From an uncultured Gemmatimonadota bacterium (GTDB lineage: Bacteria > Gemmatimonadota > Gemmatimonadetes > Gemmatimonadales > GWC2-71-9), in the NCBI GenBank assembly GCA_946479805.1, contig CAMLHP010000014.1, positions 1-26,752 on the forward strand: a stretch of 26,752 nucleotides of DNA, written 5' to 3'. The position numbers and the translations under genes were made by a program. Positions 1 to 6,093 of this stretch are shown here, piece by piece (within the stretch, counting starts at the first letter, position 1; every line of letters starts with the position of its first letter). The notes beneath the pieces are model-generated. The model ran no database searches, had not been told where the DNA came from, and worked only from the letters and a program-made list of their open reading frames with translations.

Positions 1-143
1 CCCGCCGGGGCTTCCTCGGCACCGGCAGCATCAAGTGGAACTTCACCAAGTTCGTCGTGAATCGTTCGGGCCAGGTGGTCCAGCGCCACCCACCCACCCG
101 CACCCCCGAGGAACTGGAACCAGAGCTCCTCAAGCTGCTCTGA
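1..143 (+). CDS. Glutathione peroxidase, C-terminal fragment
   Basis: This is the 3' end of a gene that starts before the window; codons are in frame from base 3 and end at TGA 141-143. The 46 visible residues contain GSIKWNFTKFVVNRSGQVV, the hallmark C-terminal strand and helix of the glutathione peroxidase family (consensus KWNFTKFLVDRxGxVV), followed by a proline/threonine stretch and a final PEELEPELLKLL helix. By family, the enzyme reduces hydrogen peroxide or organic hydroperoxides with thiols (glutathione or thioredoxin). The catalytic Cys/Sec, Gln and upstream Trp lie outside the window, so the active-site type cannot be read. A tandem heptamer array starts exactly at its stop codon. 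Family assignment is firm; substrate is unknown. Confidence 0.88.
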   Translation, partial: RRGFLGTGSIKWNFTKFVVNRSGQVVQRHPPTRTPEELEPELLKLL

Positions 144-217
144 CTCCAACCCCCAACCCCCAACCCCTCGCGACTCGCGACTCGTGACTCGTGACTCGTG
201 ACTCGTGACTCGATTCA
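141..217 (+). repeat. Heptamer array starting at the glutathione peroxidase stop codon
   Basis: Eleven 7-bp units run in unbroken register from the stop codon TGA at 141: one TGACTCC, three of the AACCCCC type, two CGCGACT, four CGTGACT and a decayed CGATTCA. The CGTGACT units place TGA every seven bases, which gives stops in all three frames. No inverted arm is visible, so a hairpin terminator is not supported here. The following 218-334 shows no clear promoter; it is simply the leader of the next gene. Confidence 0.85.
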
Positions 218-334
218 ATCAGCAACTCCCGTGACCTGCGCCACAGGCAGCGCCGCTTCAATCCCCCAGATATGTACGGCTGATATCGTCACACTGACGA
301 TTGCCATGGCACATTCACAACCGGAGTTTGCTGC

Positions 335-730
335 ATGCTGAAGACGATACTTGCCGCAGATATGCGGTCTGCCGCCCGGAAGAGCGGCTTCCTGGCGTTG
401 CTGGCGCTGGCCTCGCTGACTGTTGCGGCGTGCGACGATGACACGAATGAGCCCGAAGTGGGCAATCTCGACGTCACCGTGACGGTCACCGGCGAGGGCA
501 CAGACGCCGACGGGTTCGATGTTTCAGTCGGAGCCGCCTCGATTGGTGCGGTTGCGGCCACCGGCGGCACCGTGTCCGCCACTGCTCTTGCCACCGGCGA
601 CACCCAGGTCACCTTGACTGGCGTGGATGCCAATTGCTCGGTTGATTCGGCCACCAAGACGGCCACGATCACCGACGGTGACACCACAGACGTGACGTTC
701 GAGGTCACCTGCACCGCGCCCGCGGTATAG
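335..730 (+). CDS. Small secreted lipoprotein, Ig-like/beta-rich
   Basis: The 131-residue product has a lipoprotein signal: basic n-region, hydrophobic FLALLALASL, and lipobox VAAC with the lipidated Cys at residue 33. The mature part is acidic and Thr/Val-rich (about 98 residues), with alternating strand-like segments such as VTVTVTGEG and QVTLTGVD and two later cysteines (in NCS and VTC), consistent with a small beta-sandwich carrying one disulfide. GGAG at 323-326 lies eight bases before ATG 335 and supports that start, although ATG 362 would give a more usual signal length. I do not recognise a specific family; function is unknown, probably envelope-anchored. A strong hairpin follows the stop. 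Confidence 0.75.
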   Translation: MLKTILAADMRSAARKSGFLALLALASLTVAACDDDTNEPEVGNLDVTVTVTGEGTDADGFDVSVGAASIGAVAATGGTVSATALATGDTQVTLTGVDANCSVDSATKTATITDGDTTDVTFEVTCTAPAV

Positions 731-744
731 GTTGCCTCACGGGG

Positions 745-767
745 CACGGCCTCCTCGTGAGGCCGTG
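745..767 (+). terminator. GC-rich hairpin after the lipoprotein gene
   Basis: A perfect 9-bp stem, CACGGCCTC (745-753) with GAGGCCGTG (759-767), closes a 5-base loop 15 bases after the stop codon at 730. An overlapping alternative stem, GCCTCACG (734-741) with CGTGAGGC (756-763), could compete with it. No T-tract follows, so it may be a Rho-assisted terminator, an mRNA 3'-end stabiliser, or a leader structure of the next gene, whose start is 30 bases on. Confidence 0.5.
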
Positions 768-796
768 GCTCCGCTCCCCACTCAGAGGACACTCCA

Positions 797-1018
797 ATGT
801 CCGCCAAGGGTAGAAAGCCCGCCAAGAAGGGGGCCCGCAAGTATGGGGAAGCAGCGGAGAAGTGGGTGGAAAGCGCCATGCGACGCCGGAAGAAGGGCAC
901 GCTCAGAAGCGGGCCCGGCGGCAAGGGTGGCAAGGTGAAGAGCCGCGAGCAGGCGATTGCCATCGGCCTCTCCGAAGCCCGCGAAAAGGGAGCCAAGGTG
1001 CCCCGGAAGAAATCGTGA
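797..1018 (+). CDS. Small basic DUF6496-type protein
   Basis: The 73-residue protein is strongly basic, rich in Lys, Arg and Gly. It contains KSREQAIAIGLSEAREKGAKVP near the C-terminus (residues about 48-69), the signature I associate with DUF6496-type small proteins, which typically pair a Gly/Lys-rich linker with this helix. The N-terminal part (RKPAKKGARKYGEAAEKWVESAMRR) looks like a second amphipathic helix. The charge suggests nucleic-acid binding, but that is inference; no function is established. AGAGGA sits about eight bases before ATG 797. Its stop overlaps the GTG start of the next gene, so the two are probably translationally coupled. Confidence 0.72.
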   Translation: MSAKGRKPAKKGARKYGEAAEKWVESAMRRRKKGTLRSGPGGKGGKVKSREQAIAIGLSEAREKGAKVPRKKS

Positions 1019-1215
1019 GCTTCCTCAGCCGCCTTTTCGGCCCGCGCGAGACGCCCGAGGAAACACTCCAGCGCACCCGCCGGGCCCTGGAGTTGATGGA
1101 CGCCGGAAAGACCGACGGGGAAGTGGAACGCGCGCTCTACATGGACGGAGTCCCGGTAGAGCGCGCGCGAAAACTCGTTGCCGATGTCAGACGGGCAAAG
1201 GACGCCAGACGATAA
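1015..1215 (+). CDS. Tiny helical protein coupled to the DUF6496-type gene
   Basis: This 66-codon gene starts at GTG 1015, with a GTGA overlap with the preceding stop (1016-1018). The same frame is open further upstream but would run antisense to sense within the DUF6496-type gene, so the overlap start is preferred. The product, beginning VSFLSRLFGPRETPEET, is charged and predicted helical, with a repeat-like pattern (LELMDAGKTDGEVERAL, then GVPVERARKLVADV) resembling small two-helix SHOCT-like or RecX-like modules. I do not recognise the family. GC-rich third positions and the exact coupling argue that it is real. It converges on the LVIVD gene, with only a tandem repeat between them. Confidence 0.55.
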   Translation: MSFLSRLFGPRETPEETLQRTRRALELMDAGKTDGEVERALYMDGVPVERARKLVADVRRAKDARR

Positions 1216-1219
1216 TTCA

Positions 1220-1259
1220 GAGTCCTTACCGCCTTACCGCCTTACCGCCCTACCGCCTA
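1220..1259 (-). repeat. 8-bp array starting at the LVIVD gene stop codon
   Basis: On the minus strand, five 8-bp units run in register from the stop codon TAG (1259-1257): TAGGCGGT, AGGGCGGT, two of AAGGCGGT and a decayed AAGGACTC. Read in sequence the units give TAG or TAA every eight bases, so all frames are closed. It occupies nearly all of the space between two convergent genes. The 14-mer ACCGCCCTACCGCC (plus strand) is shared with the array at 7083-7138. Confidence 0.8.
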
Positions 1260-3275
1260 AGGCGTCAGCGGTCTCGTCTCCGGCTCTATCTTGACGATCC
1301 ACAGTCCGTTGTTGTTGTCATTCACGTAGGCCAGCCCGTCCTTCACCACCACGCCCCAGGTGTTGGGCGAGTTCTTCACCTCGCCCTCCATGTCACCGGT
1401 GTGCACGTGGACGATCTCCCGGTTCTGGGCCCGGAGGTCGCCCCTGAGCTCACCGCTGATGTCGAACGCCCGGAACCCGCCCTGGTACGCCCCCATGTAG
1501 AGCGTGTCACCCGCCACCCATACGTTGTGCACCCCGCCATACTCCGGTTCGTACCATGCCACCGAGCGGGGCGCCTCCATGTCCGACACGTCGATCACCT
1601 GCAGCCTGCCGTAGGCCCGTCCCGCAGCGGCGTCCTTGGCGCCCTTCACCCCGGCACCGGGGAACACCTCGTCGGCGATGAACACATAGTCGTTGTGTCT
1701 CCACGCCGTGTGCGTGCCGCGGATGAAGCCGGGGCCGCCCACCGCCTCGACCTCGCGGTACAGCGCATTGAGGTCGTACTTGTACTGGGTCACCAGCTGC
1801 GGATTGGAGGGACTGCCTCCCTTCACCCCGTTGCCCACGTCGAGAATGACGAGCCCGTCATTCCAGTAGGAGAGGTACGCCAGCCCGTCCTTGATATCGA
1901 TGTCGTGCAGCGTGCGGCCGGCGTCGGGCCGGTCAGTGCGCCACTGCCCCACTTCCTTCGGGTTGGCCGGGTCGCCGATATCCACCACGTGCATCGCACC
2001 GGTGCCGTCATTGGTGAGGAACACGTGAGTGCCGTACTTCGGCTGCTGGTAGATGAACGCCGAGTGAACCCCGGCGTGGACTCCCTCGGTGAACTCGGCG
2101 ATGACCTTCGGGTGGCGCGGATCATCCAGCGATGCGATGACGATACCGTTCTTCCTGTCCGATGCACCCTCGCGGGTGAACACCAGGGTCTTCCCGTCGG
2201 GCGTGGTCATCACATCATTGACCCGCCTGGTGTTGGTGACGATCGAATCAGTCACGACCGGGTTCGCGGGATCGCTGATGTCGATGGCGTACATCCGGTC
2301 GCCGCCGCGGCCAGTGCCGAGATACGCGGCCTTGCCGCTGGGGTGCACCCAGACCTCTTCGGTACGGAAGAGCGAGCGCGGCAGCCGGCCCACCACCGTG
2401 GCCGGCCGGCGTACATCCCGAGGCGCCAGGGTGATCGCGGCGTCGGCGCTCCGGTTTCCGAAGCTCGCGGTTACCAGGTAGTCGCCCGGCTCGTAGCCCA
2501 CGAAAGCCCCGTCGGCATCAATGGACCCGTCACCCGGGGAGAAGCTCCACTGCGGCGTGAGCCCGGCGATTTCCCGTCCGTTGGCATCGCGCGCCACCGC
2601 GCTGAGCCGCAGCACATCGCCCTCCTTTGCATCCATCCGTGCCGGAGTTATCGCCACGCTCGCCACCTGTGTCGCGACCACCTCGACAGGAACATCGGTG
2701 CGTACATCGCCCACCGACGCCGTGATAACTGTCCGGCCCGGTGCCAGGGCGGTCAGCACCCCGTCGACCGACACGTCTGCCACACGCGACGCCGAACTGC
2801 GCCAGCTTATCTGGTCGTCTCGCTCGTCCTTGGCCTCCGACCACGATGTGGCCGAGAGCCTGACCCGCTGCCCCACGGCCAGCTTCGAGACCGCTGGCGT
2901 CAAGCTGATGCTGGCGGCAGGACCGGGGACCATGCGGATCCGGAGTCGCTCGAGGTAGGGCTTGGAGCCGGGCACAGTCGCAACCGCGCCGACCACTATC
3001 GAGCCAGTGGCGCCGGAACGGACCACGCCGCTGGTGTCCACTGAGCCCTCGAAGTAGCCGCCGGTGAGGAAGTAGCGGATGCTGGCGTTGGGCACCGGTT
3101 GCCCGCTGGCGTCGAGCGCCCTCGCGGCCAGCCGCACCGAGTCGCCCGCCACCATCGTGAGCTCGGGGCCCGCGGCGAAGGCAATGCGCGACACCGGGGA
3201 AGTTGCCAGGGACGGCGGCGGCGCTTGGGGCACCTGCTGCATCAGCGCAGCGAGCGCCATGAGTCCAGTAAGCAT
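1257..3275 (-). CDS. Secreted Ig-like and LVIVD-repeat beta-propeller protein
   Basis: The 672-residue protein starts with a short hydrophobic signal (MLTGLMALAALMQQ). Residues about 25-110 and 205-285 look like Ig-like beta-sandwiches. Residues about 112-205 contain a bacterial Ig-like group 2 (Big_2) domain, recognisable from SVDGVLTALAPGRTVITA. From about 295 to the end there are LVIVD-type blades: MYAIDISDPANPVV, MHVVDIGDPANPKE, LVILDVGNG, LQVIDVSDMEAPRS and FRAFDIS. LVIVD proteins are secreted or surface beta-propellers of unknown function; the phrase HDIDIKDGLAYLSYWNDGLVI is typical. No strong ribosome-binding site was seen, and ATG at 3260 (residue 6) is an alternative start. The gene is divergent from the NTF2-like gene and convergent with the small gene ending at 1215. 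Confidence 0.85.
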   Translation of the reverse strand: MLTGLMALAALMQQVPQAPPPSLATSPVSRIAFAAGPELTMVAGDSVRLAARALDASGQPVPNASIRYFLTGGYFEGSVDTSGVVRSGATGSIVVGAVATVPGSKPYLERLRIRMVPGPAASISLTPAVSKLAVGQRVRLSATSWSEAKDERDDQISWRSSASRVADVSVDGVLTALAPGRTVITASVGDVRTDVPVEVVATQVASVAITPARMDAKEGDVLRLSAVARDANGREIAGLTPQWSFSPGDGSIDADGAFVGYEPGDYLVTASFGNRSADAAITLAPRDVRRPATVVGRLPRSLFRTEEVWVHPSGKAAYLGTGRGGDRMYAIDISDPANPVVTDSIVTNTRRVNDVMTTPDGKTLVFTREGASDRKNGIVIASLDDPRHPKVIAEFTEGVHAGVHSAFIYQQPKYGTHVFLTNDGTGAMHVVDIGDPANPKEVGQWRTDRPDAGRTLHDIDIKDGLAYLSYWNDGLVILDVGNGVKGGSPSNPQLVTQYKYDLNALYREVEAVGGPGFIRGTHTAWRHNDYVFIADEVFPGAGVKGAKDAAAGRAYGRLQVIDVSDMEAPRSVAWYEPEYGGVHNVWVAGDTLYMGAYQGGFRAFDISGELRGDLRAQNREIVHVHTGDMEGEVKNSPNTWGVVVKDGLAYVNDNNNGLWIVKIEPETRPLTP

Positions 3276-3419
3276 TCAGTCTGACCCGATTAAGGATGAA
3301 GTGGAGGCGTATCGCCAACCCTACGGGAGCTGCCCGGTCTGGGTTGCGGCCCTGGAAACCCGGGCTGGCGAGATGGCGTAGGTTACAGCCAATTCTACCC
3401 CTCACCCGGAGCCCGTGCC

Positions 3420-3911
3420 ATGCGCCGTCCCATCGTCCTGCTACTTGCGCTGACCCTGGGCGCCGCCGCCTCGGCACGCGCCCAATCAGCTGCACCGGCC
3501 CCCAGCCGGGCCGCCGACAGCGCCGCAGTCCTGGTCGTGGTCCAGCGCGTCTTCGACGCCATGCGCAGCCGCGACTCCGCCGCGCTACGCACCGCCTTCG
3601 CCGCCGGTGCCCGGATGATGACCCCCGGCATGCGAAACGGCGCGCCGGTGGTTGCTGTGGAACCGGTGGACGGATTCATCAGAGCGGTGGGCCAGCCGAG
3701 TGATTCGACCTGGGATGAACGGCTCTACAACCCCGAGGTCCGGCTCGACGGCAACCTTGCCACCGTCTGGACCGAGTACGACTTTTACCTGGGAAGCTCG
3801 TTCCTGCACTGCGGGGTTGACGCCTTCCAGCTCGCCCGCTTCGCAGAGGGATGGAAAATCGTGAGCCTCGCCGACACGAGACAAAGAGACGGGTGCCCGA
3901 AACGGCAGTGA
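3420..3911 (+). CDS. Secreted NTF2-like (SnoaL/DUF4440-type) protein
   Basis: The 163-residue protein has a clear Sec signal (MRRPIVLLLALTLGAAASARAQ). The remainder fits the NTF2-like cone fold: an N-terminal helix with VFDAMRSRDSAALRTAFA, then strands ending in ATVWTEYDFYLG, a conserved CGVDAFQLAR and GWKIVSLADTRQ. This pattern matches DUF4440/SnoaL-like and lumazine-binding-like secreted proteins, a fold used as enzyme or ligand pocket; no catalytic residues can be assigned. CGGAG lies upstream of ATG 3420 at normal spacing. It is divergent from the LVIVD gene across 144 bases with no confident promoter motif. The stop codon TGA is the first unit of a heptamer array and hairpin shared with the ligase gene. 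Confidence 0.8.
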   Translation: MRRPIVLLLALTLGAAASARAQSAAPAPSRAADSAAVLVVVQRVFDAMRSRDSAALRTAFAAGARMMTPGMRNGAPVVAVEPVDGFIRAVGQPSDSTWDERLYNPEVRLDGNLATVWTEYDFYLGSSFLHCGVDAFQLARFAEGWKIVSLADTRQRDGCPKRQ

Positions 3912-3998
3912 ATGGTGATAAGTGCTGCGTGATGGGTGGTGCGTGAAGGGTGATAAGTGAATGGGCCCCCATCACCTATCACCCTTCACTTATCACTA
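3909..3998. repeat. Inverted heptamer arrays joining two convergent stop codons
   Basis: On the plus strand, eight 7-bp units run in register from the stop codon TGA at 3909 to 3964, all beginning TG and mostly TGA (TGAATGG, TGATAAG, TGATGGG and similar). After a short GCCCC spacer, four inverted units (for example CTATCAC, TTATCAC) run to 3996, which is the last base of the convergent ligase stop (TAG, complement of 3996-3998). Each transcript therefore enters its own array at its stop codon. TGAATGGTGATAAGTG at 3909-3924 recurs in reverse complement at 11765-11780. Confidence 0.85.
3943..3989. terminator. Bidirectional terminator hairpin built from heptamers
   Basis: The left arm 3943-3965 and right arm 3968-3989 pair along more than 20 bases with one mismatch and one bulge, around a 2-base CC gap; GTGATAAGTG (3915-3924) can also pair with CACTTATCAC (3988-3997). 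Position between two convergent stops makes it a likely shared terminator. It lacks a classical long T-tract. Confidence 0.6.
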
Positions 3999-4940
3999 TT
4001 TGGCAAGTAGCCTGGGATGTCGCAGGAGTCCATCGTTCGTCCACTCCGAAAACCCGACATTCGCTTCCAGCTTCGGCGCTACCCAATGCGCCTTTTCGCT
4101 GGCCGGCACCCTGAGCCCGGTCACTGCTGGCTGCTTCCGCTCCAGCGGCGCCAGCCGCTTCCTGAGGTCGCGCAGCATCGAATCAGTGAAGCCCGTGCCC
4201 ACCTTCCCCGCATAGCGCAGGTCTCCGTTCTGCTTCACCCCCAGCAATAGCGCGCCCAGCCCGGCTCGGCTCCCCTTGGGCTCGGTCCAGCCGATGATCA
4301 CGAACTTTCCATGCTGCACCGGCTTGAGCTTTACCCAGTCGCGCGAGCGCCCGCTGGTGTACCTGCTCGCGGCTCGCTTTCCCATGAGGCCCTCGAAGCC
4401 TGCCTCGACCATGGCCTCGAACAGGTCGTCGAAGCTGCCTTCCAGCACCGGCGTTAGCCGCACGGCTCCGGTGTCCTCCACCGACTCCTCGAGCAAAGCA
4501 CGGCGCTCGTGCCACGGCAGCTTCACAACCTGCTTGCCCGAAAGCGCGAGGACGTCAAAGACGGAGTACTCCACCGGCACGTCGCGCTGCAATGCGACCG
4601 GCGGGCTGGCCCGTTTCATCCGCTGCTGCAGCCGCGCGAAGCTGGGCACCCCGGTGGCAGGATCGGTGGCTATCAGCTCCCCATCCACTATGGCGCCATC
4701 CGGCACCGCCTCGCGAAGTCGCTGGGCCACCTCTGGGTAGTTGGCCTCAATCCTCAGCTTGTTTCGGGAGTAGATCCGGACTTCGCTGCCCCGGCGGGAC
4801 GCGATCGCCCGCACGCCGTCGAGCTTGGGCTCGTAGATCCAGCCGTCCGGCAGCGCGCTCGGCTTGACCAGGGTCGCCAGCATCGGCGCTATCCAGCCTG
4901 CTGTCGTGGCACCGATGTCTGCATTGTCCTTGGATCCCAT
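3996..4940 (-). CDS. ATP-dependent DNA ligase, stand-alone LigD-type ligase domain
   Basis: The 314-residue protein contains the nucleotidyltransferase motifs of ATP-dependent ligases: motif I KLDGVR (residues 39-44, adenylated Lys39), a motif III-like VEYSVFDVL, motif IV EGLMGKR (Glu183) and motif V DWVKLK (201-206). The C-terminal OB domain includes FVIIGWTEPKGSRAGLGALLLG, typical of LigD ligase domains. By family it seals nicks after end processing in bacterial NHEJ. AGGAGG (4949-4954) sets the start at ATG 4940; the longer frame back to 5117 would only translate the upstream purine repeat into an Arg/Gly run. It lies downstream of ku and the polymerase gene, so it closes a three-gene repair operon. 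No nuclease or polymerase domain is fused. Confidence 0.9.
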   Translation of the reverse strand: MGSKDNADIGATTAGWIAPMLATLVKPSALPDGWIYEPKLDGVRAIASRRGSEVRIYSRNKLRIEANYPEVAQRLREAVPDGAIVDGELIATDPATGVPSFARLQQRMKRASPPVALQRDVPVEYSVFDVLALSGKQVVKLPWHERRALLEESVEDTGAVRLTPVLEGSFDDLFEAMVEAGFEGLMGKRAASRYTSGRSRDWVKLKPVQHGKFVIIGWTEPKGSRAGLGALLLGVKQNGDLRYAGKVGTGFTDSMLRDLRKRLAPLERKQPAVTGLRVPASEKAHWVAPKLEANVGFSEWTNDGLLRHPRLLAK

Positions 4941-4948
4941 CCAGCACG

Positions 4949-4954
4949 CCTCCT
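4949..4954 (-). promoter_or_regulatory. Shine-Dalgarno AGGAGG for the ligase gene
   Basis: A full AGGAGG lies eight bases before ATG 4940 on the minus strand and decides this start against the longer upstream frame. It sits at the very edge of the 9-bp purine array and may itself be derived from a repeat unit. Confidence 0.8.
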
Positions 4955-5025
4955 CACCCCCTCTACCTCTTCTACCTCTTCCACCCCTTCTACCCCCTCT
5001 ACCTCTTCTACCCCCTCTACCTCTT
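4954..5025 (-). repeat. 9-bp purine array between polymerase and ligase genes
   Basis: Eight 9-bp units fill exactly 72 bases: on the plus strand they are CTACCTCTT, CTACCCCCT, CCACCCCTT and one TCACCCCCT. On the minus (coding) strand the array is a polypurine run that starts in register at the polymerase stop codon TAG (5019-5017) and repeats TAG in the same frame in most units. Units such as AAGAGG and AGGGGG resemble ribosome-binding sites. The 18-mer CTACCTCTTCTACCTCTT (4963-4980) recurs at 9433-9450. Confidence 0.9.
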
Positions 5026-6090
5026 CGTGGCCAGTGCCGCGCCGAGGTCGGCCTTGTGACCCAGAATGTCAGCCCAGGGATCGCCATGGCGCGTGAGGTG
5101 CTCCGCCGCGGTGGCAACGGTGAAGTCTGTGGGATAGACCGATGCCAGCTCGTCCCAGCGTAGCGGCATCGAGACAGTTGCCGACGGGTGCATCCTGGGA
5201 GACAGCGCAGCCGCGAGCGACTTGCCCCGCACGTTCTGGTTGAAATCGAAGAAGACCTTCCCCTTCCGGTTCTCCACCTTCCACTCCAGCGTCACCTTGT
5301 CCGGCAGCCTCTGGGCCGCGAACTCACCCAGCGCACGAGCCATCTCGCGCACCTCGTCGAAGGTGAAGTCGCGCAGAATCGGCAGGTAGAGATGCAGTCC
5401 GGTCTTTCCCGACGTCTTCACGTAGGGAGAAAGTCCCAGTGACGTCGCAATCTCCCGCACCTCGAATGCCACCTCGCGTACCATGTCGAAGCCCTTCCGG
5501 TGCAGCCGGGGTTCCTCGCCCTTCTTCTCCTTGCCGGAATAGAGGTACGCGTCGAGGTCCACTACCAGGAAATCAGGGTAGTTGAGGCGTGACTCCTCGA
5601 CCGATTCCTCGCTTGATGCGTAATCGGTGCCGAGTGATCGGCCGTCGGCTCCGCGGCCGGTGCGGGAGAACCATACGTGGTATTCCAGGGCCGCGAACTG
5701 ACCCAGCCACAGCAGCGTGGCGAGGTTGCTCACCAGCAGCAGGTCTATCGCTCCCTTGTTCTCGGGACTGAACACCGGCAGCGACCGCACAAAGTCCGGC
5801 GCGTCGGGAAACTTCTTCTGGAAGAACTTCTTCCCTTCAACCCCATCGGGCGCCCGGGTGACGAACACCGGCCGGTCCTTCAAATGCGGCAGCAGCCACG
5901 GCGACGCTTCAGCCAGGTAACGCAGAAGGTGGCGCTTGGTGACCGCCGGCCGAGCCTGTGGCCAGAGCGGCTTGTCCAGGCTGGTCACATCCACTCGCTG
6001 GCGGCCGACTGCAAGGGTAGCTGAATCGTCGGCATCATCCAGCTGTTCCATCACCTTCGCTACCTGATCCCCGCCGCTGGAAGCCGCCAT
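5017..6090 (-). CDS. LigD-type primase-polymerase, stand-alone
   Basis: The 357-residue protein matches the archaeo-eukaryotic primase-like polymerase domain of LigD. Visible landmarks are VTSLDKPLWP near the N-terminus, EGKKFFQKKFP (about 85-95), the metal-binding pair in FLVVDLDAYL (Asp178 and Asp180), KTSGKTGLHLYLP (225-237) for nucleotide binding, and FFDFNQN with the third acidic residue Asp282. By family it adds nucleotides to broken ends during NHEJ. The start ATG 6090 is only three bases after the ku stop, so the two are coupled. Length equals the polymerase domain alone; neither a phosphoesterase nor a ligase domain is attached. The ligase is encoded by the next gene, across a 9-bp repeat array. 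Confidence 0.9.
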   Translation of the reverse strand: MAASSGGDQVAKVMEQLDDADDSATLAVGRQRVDVTSLDKPLWPQARPAVTKRHLLRYLAEASPWLLPHLKDRPVFVTRAPDGVEGKKFFQKKFPDAPDFVRSLPVFSPENKGAIDLLLVSNLATLLWLGQFAALEYHVWFSRTGRGADGRSLGTDYASSEESVEESRLNYPDFLVVDLDAYLYSGKEKKGEEPRLHRKGFDMVREVAFEVREIATSLGLSPYVKTSGKTGLHLYLPILRDFTFDEVREMARALGEFAAQRLPDKVTLEWKVENRKGKVFFDFNQNVRGKSLAAALSPRMHPSATVSMPLRWDELASVYPTDFTVATAAEHLTRHGDPWADILGHKADLGAALATKR

Positions 6091-6093
6091 GGG

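Noticed and set aside
289..996. A 235-codon minus-strand open frame over the first lipoprotein and DUF6496-type gene.
   Set aside because: It runs antisense to two better-supported genes with ribosome-binding sites, and its Pro/Ser/Ala-rich product has no family features.
957..3044. A 695-codon plus-strand open frame across the LVIVD gene.
   Set aside because: It is the antisense of a gene with clear Ig-like and LVIVD motifs; long antisense frames are expected in GC-rich DNA.
3276..3419. Divergent promoters between the LVIVD and NTF2-like genes.
   Set aside because: No -10/-35 pair with acceptable spacing could be seen on either strand; the region must hold promoters but they cannot be placed.
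4941..5117. N-terminal extension of the ligase with an Arg/Gly-rich run.
   Set aside because: The run is the translation of the 9-bp purine array and the end of the polymerase gene; AGGAGG at 4949-4954 points to ATG 4940.
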